Assembly: GCF_017744135.1 (NCBI RefSeq)
Contig: NZ_JAGHQU010000001.1
Coordinates: 124,001 to 188,000 of the forward strand
From: Endozoicomonas sp. G2_2
Lineage (GTDB): Bacteria; Pseudomonadota; Gammaproteobacteria; Nevskiales; Salinisphaeraceae
Length of the DNA: 64,000 nt
Reading direction: 5' to 3'
Part shown: positions 17,440 to 24,594 of the stretch, one piece after another
How positions within the stretch are numbered: the stretch's first letter is position 1
Layout of the letters: each line of letters starts with the position of its first letter
Translations under genes and position numbers: made by a program
The notes under the pieces: generated by a model
What the model was told of the DNA's origin: nothing
The model's database searches: none
The model's input: only the letters and a program-made list of their open reading frames with translations

Positions 17440-18117
17440 CGCTCACGAGGTTGTCTGACCTTCAATTTCGCGCTGCTGCACGACTCACTTTCTTTTGCTT
17501 GTCCAAAAGAAAGTAAGCAAAGAAAAAAGACACCCGGGCGCAGCGCCGGCGCTTCGCGCCGGTTCACTCCGACAAGCAGCGGCGACGGGATGCGGCCCTG
17601 GTCAATTAACTAGGCTCGCGTCGCTTTGGCGACGCTCAAACAGGCTGGCCGCACCGGCGCAGTGCGCCGGACACCCGTCGCCACTCCGTGTCTCCATCGC
17701 TGTGCAACGGGCCTGAATACACAAGCCAAGACGAGCCTTACTAACCTGCTGAGCCGACAGTCGTCAGTGGACCGCGCTTCCTCGGACTCGCCTTCGGCAT
17801 CGTCCGACAAAGGTCGCTTTGCGATCTTGGCGAAGCGTCAGCGAGCCGGTCTTCGTTTGTATTGGTCCCTTGGGCGCAGCGCCGAGCAGTGGAGGCCGCA
17901 AGCGGATAAGACAGCCGGATGTCTGAGTCGCGCGTAGCGCGGCGAGTTTCCGGCTGTCCTCTTTCGGCCGGAGCCGCGCAGGGCATCGGCGCGAAGGGCC
18001 GACGCAAGACAGGGTGTCTTTTGTTTTGGTGACTTTTATTTGGACAAGCAAATAAAAGTCACTCGCACAACAGTGCGAAACCCCAAGCAAAAATCCACCC
18101 CAACGTTGATTCAAAGC
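17440..18117 (-). repeat. Dispersed hairpin-ended repeat, copy A (inverted)
   Basis: About 680 bp with complex inverted ends, opposite in orientation to copies B-D. The left end has an imperfect TCGCGC/GCACGA hairpin and then ACTTTCTTTTG-CTTGTC-CAAAAGAAAGT (17487-17514). The right end has a 13-bp stem around GACAAG (18030-18061) and TCGCAC-AACA-GTGCGA (18063-18078). The interior carries the shared blocks with CCGGCGCAGTGCGCCGG and GCGTCGCTTTGGCGACGC. Short open frames in it differ between copies, so I treat it as non-coding. It fills most of the gap after the monooxygenase; in the remainder, 18118-18340, I see no gene. Confidence 0.8.
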
Positions 18118-18340
18118 GCGCGACTTCGAGCAGCGATCATGCTCTAGGGCTTCCATCCGCTTGTCGCACTGCCCATTTGGCGCGGGCATGCGAAATGCCA
18201 AACCGACCGAATCGCTGCCATTGAGTCAGAACACGCAGACTCTCGGCATGCGTTTCTCGGCTCTGCGCAACAACGTCAGGCGAAGGATATGCCCACGCCC
18301 GACAACGACATGCCCGAACGGCACGCAGCATCTATTGATA

Positions 18341-18353
18341 GTTATTTTATAAC
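18341..18353. promoter_or_regulatory. Zur box
   Basis: GTTATTTTATAAC agrees with the core of the Zur operator GTTATAWTATAAC at 12 of 13 positions and sits 53 bases before the small zinc-block gene. It predicts repression in zinc-replete cells. Confidence 0.75.
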
Positions 18354-18405
18354 GTAATATATTGGATCGTCGTTCACGCCAGTGAACTGAAAAACCGATT
18401 GGGGC

Positions 18406-18693
18406 ATGGGGAACAACACGTCACGCACTGCGCTTTTGGTGGCCGTGTTGCTATGCGGCCAGGCGCTGACGCTCGTCCATGCGTTCGATCACCCGGTTGC
18501 CGCGGCGCACGCCGACCATGCCTGCCCCAGCTGCGGCCACGGGCACTTCGGCAGCGCGCCGCCGCGCGAAGCCCTAGACCTGGCCGTGATCACTGGCGCG
18601 CGCGAACCGGCCGCCTACGGGCGATCGTTCCCTGGTCATCCCGACTGCCGCATGGCGCCGCCCAGCCGAGGCCCGCCTCCCGTTCTCGTCTGA
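18406..18693 (+). CDS. Small secreted His/Cys-rich protein (DUF2946-like)
   Basis: A 95-residue protein with a signal peptide (MGNNTSRTALLVAVLLCGQALTLVHA in two parts: basic start, hydrophobic core, AxA-like end) and a short mature region rich in His with a CPSCGHGH motif. This resembles the small DUF2946-type proteins found beside metal TonB receptors. It lies between a Zur box and a ZnuD-like receptor 98 bases downstream, so a role as periplasmic zinc-binding accessory is likely but inferred. The overlapping frame starting at 18399 lacks a signal peptide and is rejected. Confidence 0.65.
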   Translation: MGNNTSRTALLVAVLLCGQALTLVHAFDHPVAAAHADHACPSCGHGHFGSAPPREALDLAVITGAREPAAYGRSFPGHPDCRMAPPSRGPPPVLV

Positions 18694-18791
18694 TACGCAA
18701 GTAAAACCCAGTTGTGTACCGCGGTCTTCGATACCGCCGCTGCGGTATCGCCGCCACGCGATTCCGCTTTTTCAGACGAGAACATTCACTC

Positions 18792-20849
18792 ATGGCGCAC
18801 TCAAGCTATAGACGATTCGTGGTGCCGGTCGCCGGCGCCTGCCTGCTCGGCCTTGGTCACACCGCTCTGGCCCAGGATCGAGGCAACGACAAGACCGATA
18901 ACGACAGCGCCGCTGAAACCGGCCTGCTTGCGCCGATCTCGGTCGAGGCCCTGGCGTTCGACGCGCAGGATCCCAGCCAGGCCATCGAGCCGGCGACCGT
19001 TGTTGCCGGGCCCGAACTGGCGCGCAAACGCGGCCAGAGCCTGGGCGTAACGCTGGCGGATACGCCCGGCATCAGCTCGGCCGACTTTGGCCAGGGCGTG
19101 GGCCGGCCGGTGATTCGCGGTCAGTCCGGCGCGCGCGTTCGGGTACAGGAAAACGGGCTGGGCTCGGCCGACGTGTCGACGCTAAGCCAGGATCATGCGG
19201 TCAGCATCGACCCCTATTCCGCGCGCCAGGTGGAGGTGCTCAAGGGCCCGTCCACGCTGCTTTACGGGTCCGGGGCGATCGGTGGCGTGGTCAACGTGGT
19301 GACGGATCGTATCCCCACGACCGCGCCCGACGGCGTCACCGGTGAGGCCACGCTGGAGCGCGGCGACAGTACGCTGGGCCAGCGCCTGCAACGTCTGGAC
19401 GTGACCGGCGGTATCGGCGGTTTTTCCCTCAACGTGCAGGGCATGAAGCGCCTGACCGACAGCTATCAGGCCGATGACGATCGGCGTATCGACAACAGCG
19501 CGACCGATACCGATACCTACAGCGTGGGCAGTTCGTATTCGGGCGACTGGGGCTATGTCGGTGGCGCGGTCAGTCATTTCGGCCGTGAATATGGCATTCC
19601 CGGCGAAGAGGCGCGGATCCGTCTGACCCAGGATCGCTACGATCTCAAGGGCGAGGTCTACGACGTCGCGCCCGGCATCGCGCGGCTCGAGTTTTCGGGC
19701 GCCTATACCGATTACCTGCATACCGAGGGCGAGGAAACGCCGGAAGCTTTCTTCGACAACCAGGAAACCGAGTTCCGTATTGCCGCCGAGCACGCGCCGA
19801 TCGCGGGTTTTACCGGCGTTTTCGGCATACAGGGTCTCGATCGCGAGTTCGAAGCCTACGGCGAAGAGGAATCCTTCGTCCCGGCGACCGATACCCAGTC
19901 GCTCGCGGCGTTCTGGGTGGAACAGCGTCCAATCGGCGAGAACTGGACGGTGCAGGGCGGTCTGCGCGTGGAGTACCAGGAACAGGACACCAGCGAAGAT
20001 CGTACGGACACCGACCACACGCCCATCAGCGTATCGCTAGGCGCCAAGCGCACGATCGGCGATCACTATGTGCTCACCGCGACGGCCGGTCGCTACGAGC
20101 GTGCTCCGGCCACCGAAGAGCTATACAGCTTCGGCCCGCACGAGGCTACGCTCACCTATGAACGCGGCAACGAACGCTTCGGTGAAGAGGTCGCCAATAG
20201 CTTCGACCTGGGCCTGAGCCGGATCAACGGCCGGCTGCGCTTCGACACCAGCCTGTTCTATACCCGCTACGACGACTATATCTACCAGCGTTCGGTCGAT
20301 GCCGGGCTGGACGCCGACGGCACCGGCACGCCGAATGCCGACGGGATCGCCGATCGGGTGAACGAGGAAGGCGAGTTCGATACCGACGGCGAGTTCCTGC
20401 TTATCGACTATGCCGCCGCCGACGCCACCTTCTACGGCGGCGAAGCGGAGGTGGCCTACGATCTGATCGAAGGCGCACACCGCCTTACGGCCCACGTGCT
20501 GGGCGATTATGTTCGCGCCGAACTCGACAACGACACGAATCTGCCTCGCATCACGCCGGGACGCTACGGCGTGGGGCTCGACTACGACAGCGACACGTGG
20601 CTGGGCACGATCGAAGCGATCCGCGCCAGCCGGCAGAATCGCGAAGGCCCGCTTGAGGACGAGACCGCCGGATTCACCGATCTCACCGCGTTTGTCGGTT
20701 ATCGGCTCGCTGGCCTGGATGATGTCGATACGCTCGTCTATCTGCGTGGCGACAATCTGCTCGACGACGAGATCGTGCGCAGTACGTCGTTCCTGCGTGT
20801 GGCGCAGCCGGGGCGTACGGTGACGGCGGGTGTGAACGTGAAGTTCTAG
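18792..20849 (+). CDS. znuD: ZnuD-like TonB-dependent zinc receptor
   Basis: A 685-residue outer-membrane receptor. A signal peptide ends near ALAQD; the plug has GVTLADTPGISSADFGQGVGR, RPVIRGQSGARVRVQENGL and EVLKGPSTLLYGSGAIGGV, and the barrel ends in aromatic Phe (VNVKF). The plug and LYSFGPHEATLTYERGN resemble Neisseria ZnuD rather than siderophore receptors. The upstream Zur box and small His/Cys protein support zinc import. The ATG at 18792 begins a clear signal peptide (MAHSSYRRF); a 26-residue extension has none. Followed by a strong terminator. Confidence 0.88.
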   Translation: MAHSSYRRFVVPVAGACLLGLGHTALAQDRGNDKTDNDSAAETGLLAPISVEALAFDAQDPSQAIEPATVVAGPELARKRGQSLGVTLADTPGISSADFGQGVGRPVIRGQSGARVRVQENGLGSADVSTLSQDHAVSIDPYSARQVEVLKGPSTLLYGSGAIGGVVNVVTDRIPTTAPDGVTGEATLERGDSTLGQRLQRLDVTGGIGGFSLNVQGMKRLTDSYQADDDRRIDNSATDTDTYSVGSSYSGDWGYVGGAVSHFGREYGIPGEEARIRLTQDRYDLKGEVYDVAPGIARLEFSGAYTDYLHTEGEETPEAFFDNQETEFRIAAEHAPIAGFTGVFGIQGLDREFEAYGEEESFVPATDTQSLAAFWVEQRPIGENWTVQGGLRVEYQEQDTSEDRTDTDHTPISVSLGAKRTIGDHYVLTATAGRYERAPATEELYSFGPHEATLTYERGNERFGEEVANSFDLGLSRINGRLRFDTSLFYTRYDDYIYQRSVDAGLDADGTGTPNADGIADRVNEEGEFDTDGEFLLIDYAAADATFYGGEAEVAYDLIEGAHRLTAHVLGDYVRAELDNDTNLPRITPGRYGVGLDYDSDTWLGTIEAIRASRQNREGPLEDETAGFTDLTAFVGYRLAGLDDVDTLVYLRGDNLLDDEIVRSTSFLRVAQPGRTVTAGVNVKF

Positions 20850-20877
20850 TACGCCATTTGCTGGCGCCGATGTTGGA

Positions 20878-20905
20878 AACGCCCCGGTTTGCCGGGGCGT
20901 TTTTC
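20878..20905 (+). terminator. Intrinsic terminator after znuD
   Basis: ACGCCCCGG-TTTG-CCGGGGCGT, a perfect 9-bp stem, is followed by TTTTC, 29 bases after the znuD stop. Confidence 0.85.
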
Positions 20906-21003
20906 GTTGACGGATTGCGGATTACGTCGTGGTCGACCTCTTGGAGTGGTCGGCCGGAACCGCTTGCTGCTCGCGATCACGGTTGTGCTTGTTGTTGTGG
21001 GTT

Positions 21004-21682
21004 TGAATCAACGTTGGGGTGGATTTTCGCTTGGAGTTTCGCACTGTTGTGCGAGTCACTTTTATTTGCTTGCCCAAATAAAAGTAACCAAAACAAAAGG
21101 CACCCTGTCTTGCGTCGGCGCTCCGCGCCGATGCCCTCCCATCGCGGTCCGCAAGCGGGACGGCCGGAAACTCGCTGCGCTTAGACATCCGGCCGTCCCT
21201 GGTCTATTGACGTGGCCGCTTGCGGCCCGCGCTGCTCGGCGCTACGCCCAAGGGGACCGAATACAGACAAAGACCGGCTCGCTAACGCTTCGCCAAGATC
21301 GCAAAGCGATCTTCGTCGGACAACGCTGAAGGCGAGTCCGACTGGAACGCAGCCTCGGGATCCAACTTCTACTCGGCAGCCTTTCCAACGGCGACCGTCG
21401 GGCCGCCGCGTCTGTATTCAGGCCCGTTGCACAGCGACGGAGACACGGAGTGGCGACGGGTGTCCGGCGCACTGCGCCGGTGCGGCCAGCCTGTTTGAGC
21501 GTCGCCAAAGCGACGCGAGTTCTGGCCGCATCCCGTCGCCGCTGCGTGTCGGAGTGAACCGGCGCTTTGCGCCGGCGCTGTGTTCGGGTGTCCTTTTCCT
21601 TTGCTTACTTTCTTTTGGACAAGCAAAAGAAAGTGAGTCGCACAGCAGTGCGAAACAAAAGGGTCGACGAACTCGTGAGCGG
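21004..21682 (+). repeat. Dispersed hairpin-ended repeat, copy B
   Basis: The left end has TCGCAC-TGTT-GTGCGA (21039-21054) and ACTTTTATTTG-CTTGCC-CAAATAAAAGT (21058-21085). The right end has ACTTTCTTTTG-GACAAG-CAAAAGAAAGT (21607-21634), then GTGCGAAAC and a conserved outer flank running to GTGAGC. Similarity to copy A in reverse starts at GAATCAACGTTGGGGTGGAT. It occupies most of the gap between the znuD terminator and the terminator of the PQQ dehydrogenase. No convincing gene inside. Confidence 0.8.
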
Positions 21683-21816
21683 ACCAAAAAACTCCGCGCC
21701 AACTCATTTGGCACTGAATCAACGGCCAGGCTCGAGTGGCTCCAGGCCCTCGTGCGGGCGTGGGGAAATCATGATTGGACGTTTGCGTCTTTGGCCCAGC
21801 CCTGTGTAACGAACAC

Positions 21817-21847
21817 AAAAAAGCCGACACGGAATGTGCCGGCTTTT
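21817..21847 (-). terminator. Intrinsic terminator of the PQQ dehydrogenase gene
   Basis: On the minus strand GCCGGCAC-ATTCC-GTGTCGGC forms a stem with one wobble pair followed by TTTTTT, about 50 bases past the stop at 21895. Confidence 0.8.
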
Positions 21848-21894
21848 CCGGTGCCTTGATTCGCCGCAGCGCGACGAATCAGTGCAGTCGTTGA

Positions 21895-23187
21895 TCAGCC
21901 GTTGCCACCACGCTCGCGGGTCACGCGAAAGATCGTGCCCCCGGCATCGTCGCTGATATACAACGCGCCATCGCTGCCCTGGGCGAGTCCGGCGGGTCGA
22001 TGCTCGGCGCTGCCGGGCGACTTGATTTCCTCGCTGCCCTGAAAGCCCTGTGCCCCGGCGAAGTCCTCGTATTCGCCGCTGGCCTTGCCGTTCTCGAACG
22101 GCTGGTAGATCACGCGATAACCGGCCTGCGGGCTGGGCGCGCGATTCCAGGAGCCGTGGAAGGCGATGAAGGCGCCGCCGTTGTACGCGCTCCCCAGGCC
22201 GTCGCCGTCGTAGAAGAGCACGTCCATCGGCGCCCAGTGGGCGGGGTAGGCGGCGATGGGCTGCTCGTAATCGCCGCAGCGGCCGACCTTCTTGCCGTCA
22301 CCGTCATACTCCGGGCCCAGTACCTTCTTGCCCATTTCCGGGTCGTAGTAGCAGAACGGCCAGCCGAAGTGGTCGCCCTCGTCGATCGCGAAAAGCTCTT
22401 CGGCCGGCAGGTGCGCGCTCTGCTTCTGGGTGAAGGTGTCCGGCCAGTTGGAATACAGCTGGTCGCGACCATGCTGCGCGCCGTAGAGCTGGCCGTCGTG
22501 CCAGTCGAGCGCGAACATGTTGCGCAGGCCGGTGGCGTATTCGGTTTCGGGCTGGAACTGCTGTCCGGTTTCGGTCGCCGAGAACTGCCAGATGCCGCCG
22601 TGGTTATCGAGCAGCGGACAGGGGTCCTGGCCCTTGGAGCCGGGCGAGCGATCGCTTTCCTGGCAGGCATTGGACGGCGCGCCGTTGTTCACGAACAGCA
22701 TGCCGTCGTCACTGATGGCGAGCCCCCGCGCGGCGTGCGATGTCTGCTGCGGCAGACCGGTGACGATGTGCTCGGGTTCGCCCTCGGGGACGAGATTGTC
22801 GCCAAGCTGGTAACGGTAGATATCGGTGACGGTCGCCGCATACAGCCAGCCGTCGCGGATCGCCAGCCCGGTGCCGCCGCCTTCGCCGAAGGTCTTGCGC
22901 TTGTCGGCGACGCCATCATTGTCGGTGTCGCGCAGTGCCATGAGGCCGTGGCCGTCGACATCGTTGGCGAGGTTCACGTATACCGCGCCGTTGTCGGCGA
23001 CCGCCAGATGACGTGGCGCGCCCGCATCGGAGGAGAAGGCCGTGGCACAAAACCCCTCGGGCAGATCGAGCCCGGCGGTGTCGCAGCCTTGGGCCGCGCT
23101 GGCACTGCCGCCCGCGAACAGACCGGTGGCGGCCAGGGTCGTGGCGCAGAACGCGTGAAGCGAGAGCTTTCGCATCGGTTTTTCCAT
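21895..23187 (-). CDS. PQQ-dependent sugar dehydrogenase (sorbosone/aldose type)
   Basis: A secreted protein of 430 residues in the soluble glucose/sorbosone dehydrogenase beta-propeller family. A signal peptide ends at GSASA; mature blocks include APRHLAVADNGAVYVNL, TSHAARGLAISDDGMLFV, GLRNMFALDWHDGQLYGAQH and AFHGSWNRAPSPQAGYRV, the last typical of the family's PQQ-binding C-terminal part. It would oxidise aldehyde or aldose groups in the periplasm and pass electrons to the respiratory chain. It gives a local user for PQQ made by the operon at the left edge. Start at ATG 23187 or 23175; the second has GGAAA just upstream. Confidence 0.8.
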   Translation of the reverse strand: MEKPMRKLSLHAFCATTLAATGLFAGGSASAAQGCDTAGLDLPEGFCATAFSSDAGAPRHLAVADNGAVYVNLANDVDGHGLMALRDTDNDGVADKRKTFGEGGGTGLAIRDGWLYAATVTDIYRYQLGDNLVPEGEPEHIVTGLPQQTSHAARGLAISDDGMLFVNNGAPSNACQESDRSPGSKGQDPCPLLDNHGGIWQFSATETGQQFQPETEYATGLRNMFALDWHDGQLYGAQHGRDQLYSNWPDTFTQKQSAHLPAEELFAIDEGDHFGWPFCYYDPEMGKKVLGPEYDGDGKKVGRCGDYEQPIAAYPAHWAPMDVLFYDGDGLGSAYNGGAFIAFHGSWNRAPSPQAGYRVIYQPFENGKASGEYEDFAGAQGFQGSEEIKSPGSAEHRPAGLAQGSDGALYISDDAGGTIFRVTRERGGNG

Positions 23188-23271
23188 CGTGTTTTCTTGA
23201 GTGCGTGTACCGGTTATAGCAGTTACCGCCACGGGCGGGCAAAGCGCCATTAAAAAACGATCAAGCAACTA

Positions 23272-23299
23272 TTGAATCGTTACCGGCAAGCCCTATCTT
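23272..23299 (+). promoter_or_regulatory. Sigma-32-like heat-shock promoter for hsp20
   Basis: TTGAA and CCCTATCTT, 14 bases apart, resemble the CTTGAA / CCCCATNT elements of heat-shock promoters, and lie about 60 bases before the hsp20 start. Confidence 0.5.
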
Positions 23300-23356
23300 C
23301 CTTTTCGTAGCAACGCAGCCCGTTGATTCGGGGCGAAAAATTCAGGAGGGAAGATC

Positions 23357-23854
23357 ATGACCATTCAGCGTTATCAAAACCGATTCGCGCCGAGCAGCCT
23401 GCTCGCGCAGTTCAACGACGAGATCAATCGCATGTTCGTACAAGACAGCAATGCCTTTCCGGCACTGTCCGGCGGCGCATGGACGCCGAACGTGGATATT
23501 CGCGAAACCGGCGACGCCTACCAGATCGAGGCCGAGATTCCCGGTGTCGATCCGCAGGCCATCGAAGTCACGCTCGACAAGGGGGTGCTTACCCTCAAGG
23601 GCGAGCGCAACGAGGAAACGGCTGAGGACAACGGCCAGGCTCGTTATCGCGAACGGCGCTTCGGGGCATTCGTGCGTCGCTTCTCGCTGCCGGAGACGGC
23701 CGACGAGGACAACATCGAAGCCCGTGCGGAGCACGGTGTGCTGCGCCTGACCATCAACAAGAAGGCCAGTACCGAGCCGCGCCGGATCACGGTCCAGAGC
23801 GGCGAGCCAACAGCGCCGGCGGTCGATAATCGCCAAGAGGCCGTATCGGCCTGA
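23357..23854 (+). CDS. Small heat-shock protein Hsp20/IbpA family
   Basis: A 165-residue ATP-independent holdase. The alpha-crystallin domain spans about residues 42-140, with PNVDIRETGDAYQIEAEIPG at its start, the GVLTLKGER strand and the A-x-x-x-x-GVL-x-I signature near the end (ARAEHGVLRLTI). The N-terminus (FAPSSLLAQFNDEINRMF) is class A-like. The ribosome site AGGAGG is perfect, ten bases before ATG. Transcription probably uses the sigma-32-like promoter upstream and ends at a strong terminator at 23879. Confidence 0.93.
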   Translation: MTIQRYQNRFAPSSLLAQFNDEINRMFVQDSNAFPALSGGAWTPNVDIRETGDAYQIEAEIPGVDPQAIEVTLDKGVLTLKGERNEETAEDNGQARYRERRFGAFVRRFSLPETADEDNIEARAEHGVLRLTINKKASTEPRRITVQSGEPTAPAVDNRQEAVSA

Positions 23855-23878
23855 TTCGCTTCGGTGGTGACGACGACA

Positions 23879-23906
23879 GCGGGGCTCATTCGGGCCCCGC
23901 TTTTTT
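23879..23906 (+). terminator. Intrinsic terminator after hsp20
   Basis: GCGGGGC-TCATTCGG-GCCCCGC followed by TTTTTT. It may also serve the convergent cupin gene ending at 23933. Confidence 0.85.
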
Positions 23907-23932
23907 ATGCCTGCTCGGCGTGGCCGCGGCGT

Positions 23933-24469
23933 CTAGCGAAACAGCGTGTCCACATGCGCCGCGCCGATGCCGACACGGTCATAGTGCTCGCGGCACAGGG
24001 CGATATAGTCGTGCACGTCGAAATAGCCGTCCGACTCGCCGTTCTCGTCGAGCCAGATCAGCGGTCCTTTCACCACGAAGAACACCTTCATCGGGTCTTC
24101 GTGTTCGTAGGCGACGAGGGTATGACCTTCGCCCGGGGTTTCGTAGACGAAGTCGCCCGCGGTGGCAATCCAGTCGTGCTCCAGATAACCCCATTTGCCG
24201 GAGATCGTGTAGGCGAACACTTCGTTCGGGTGGTAGTGGCGGTTCACCAGCCCGGCGCCCTTGGCCATGAGCACGTCGCACCAGCGGTTCGATGACGGCG
24301 AAATCCACAGCGGCCGGGACGAGACGGTTTCGTTGAACGGCACGTAATAGCGCTCGTCGTCGGTCGGCGCATTGGCGATATGCACCTCGGGCAGGGTGTC
24401 AGGCTTGAAGCTGTCGGGTATCGGTTTGATATCGCGCCAGAATTCGTCGGCATCGGCATGCGCGGACAT
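23933..24469 (-). CDS. Cupin protein, 2,4'-dihydroxyacetophenone dioxygenase-like
   Basis: A 178-residue single-cupin protein. Motif 1 is NRHYHPNEVFAYTISGKWGY (metal ligands His, His, Glu) and motif 2 is AGDFVYETPGEGHTLV with its His. The approach RPLWISPSSNRWCDVLMAKG is typical of the 2,4'-dihydroxyacetophenone dioxygenase/ChrR-like group, which cleaves a C-C bond using Fe. The start has AGGAGA six bases upstream. It stands alone, so activity on an aromatic ketone is only a family-based guess, though a Baeyer-Villiger enzyme of acetophenone type lies 6.5 kb away. Confidence 0.75.
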   Translation of the reverse strand: MSAHADADEFWRDIKPIPDSFKPDTLPEVHIANAPTDDERYYVPFNETVSSRPLWISPSSNRWCDVLMAKGAGLVNRHYHPNEVFAYTISGKWGYLEHDWIATAGDFVYETPGEGHTLVAYEHEDPMKVFFVVKGPLIWLDENGESDGYFDVHDYIALCREHYDRVGIGAAHVDTLFR

Positions 24470-24594
24470 GCGGTTTCTCCTGTGTTTGTTCTTGATTGGA
24501 CTCGTGGCACGAGTCTGGCCCCAGCCTGGGGCGCGAGGCAAAACCGCATTTCCTGCGCTGCCCAACCGCTTGCGGGGCCGCGGCAGACAGGCGC

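Noticed and set aside
17495-17716. Short proteins starting MLVQKKVSKEK in the repeats (also near 36014 and 57791)
   Set aside because: The frames start in the terminal hairpin, change between copies and have no conserved protein beyond the stem, so they look like by-products of repeat DNA.
21212-21859. 215-residue frame across repeat copy B
   Set aside because: Not shared in frame by copies A, C or D; contains the hairpin region; no domain.
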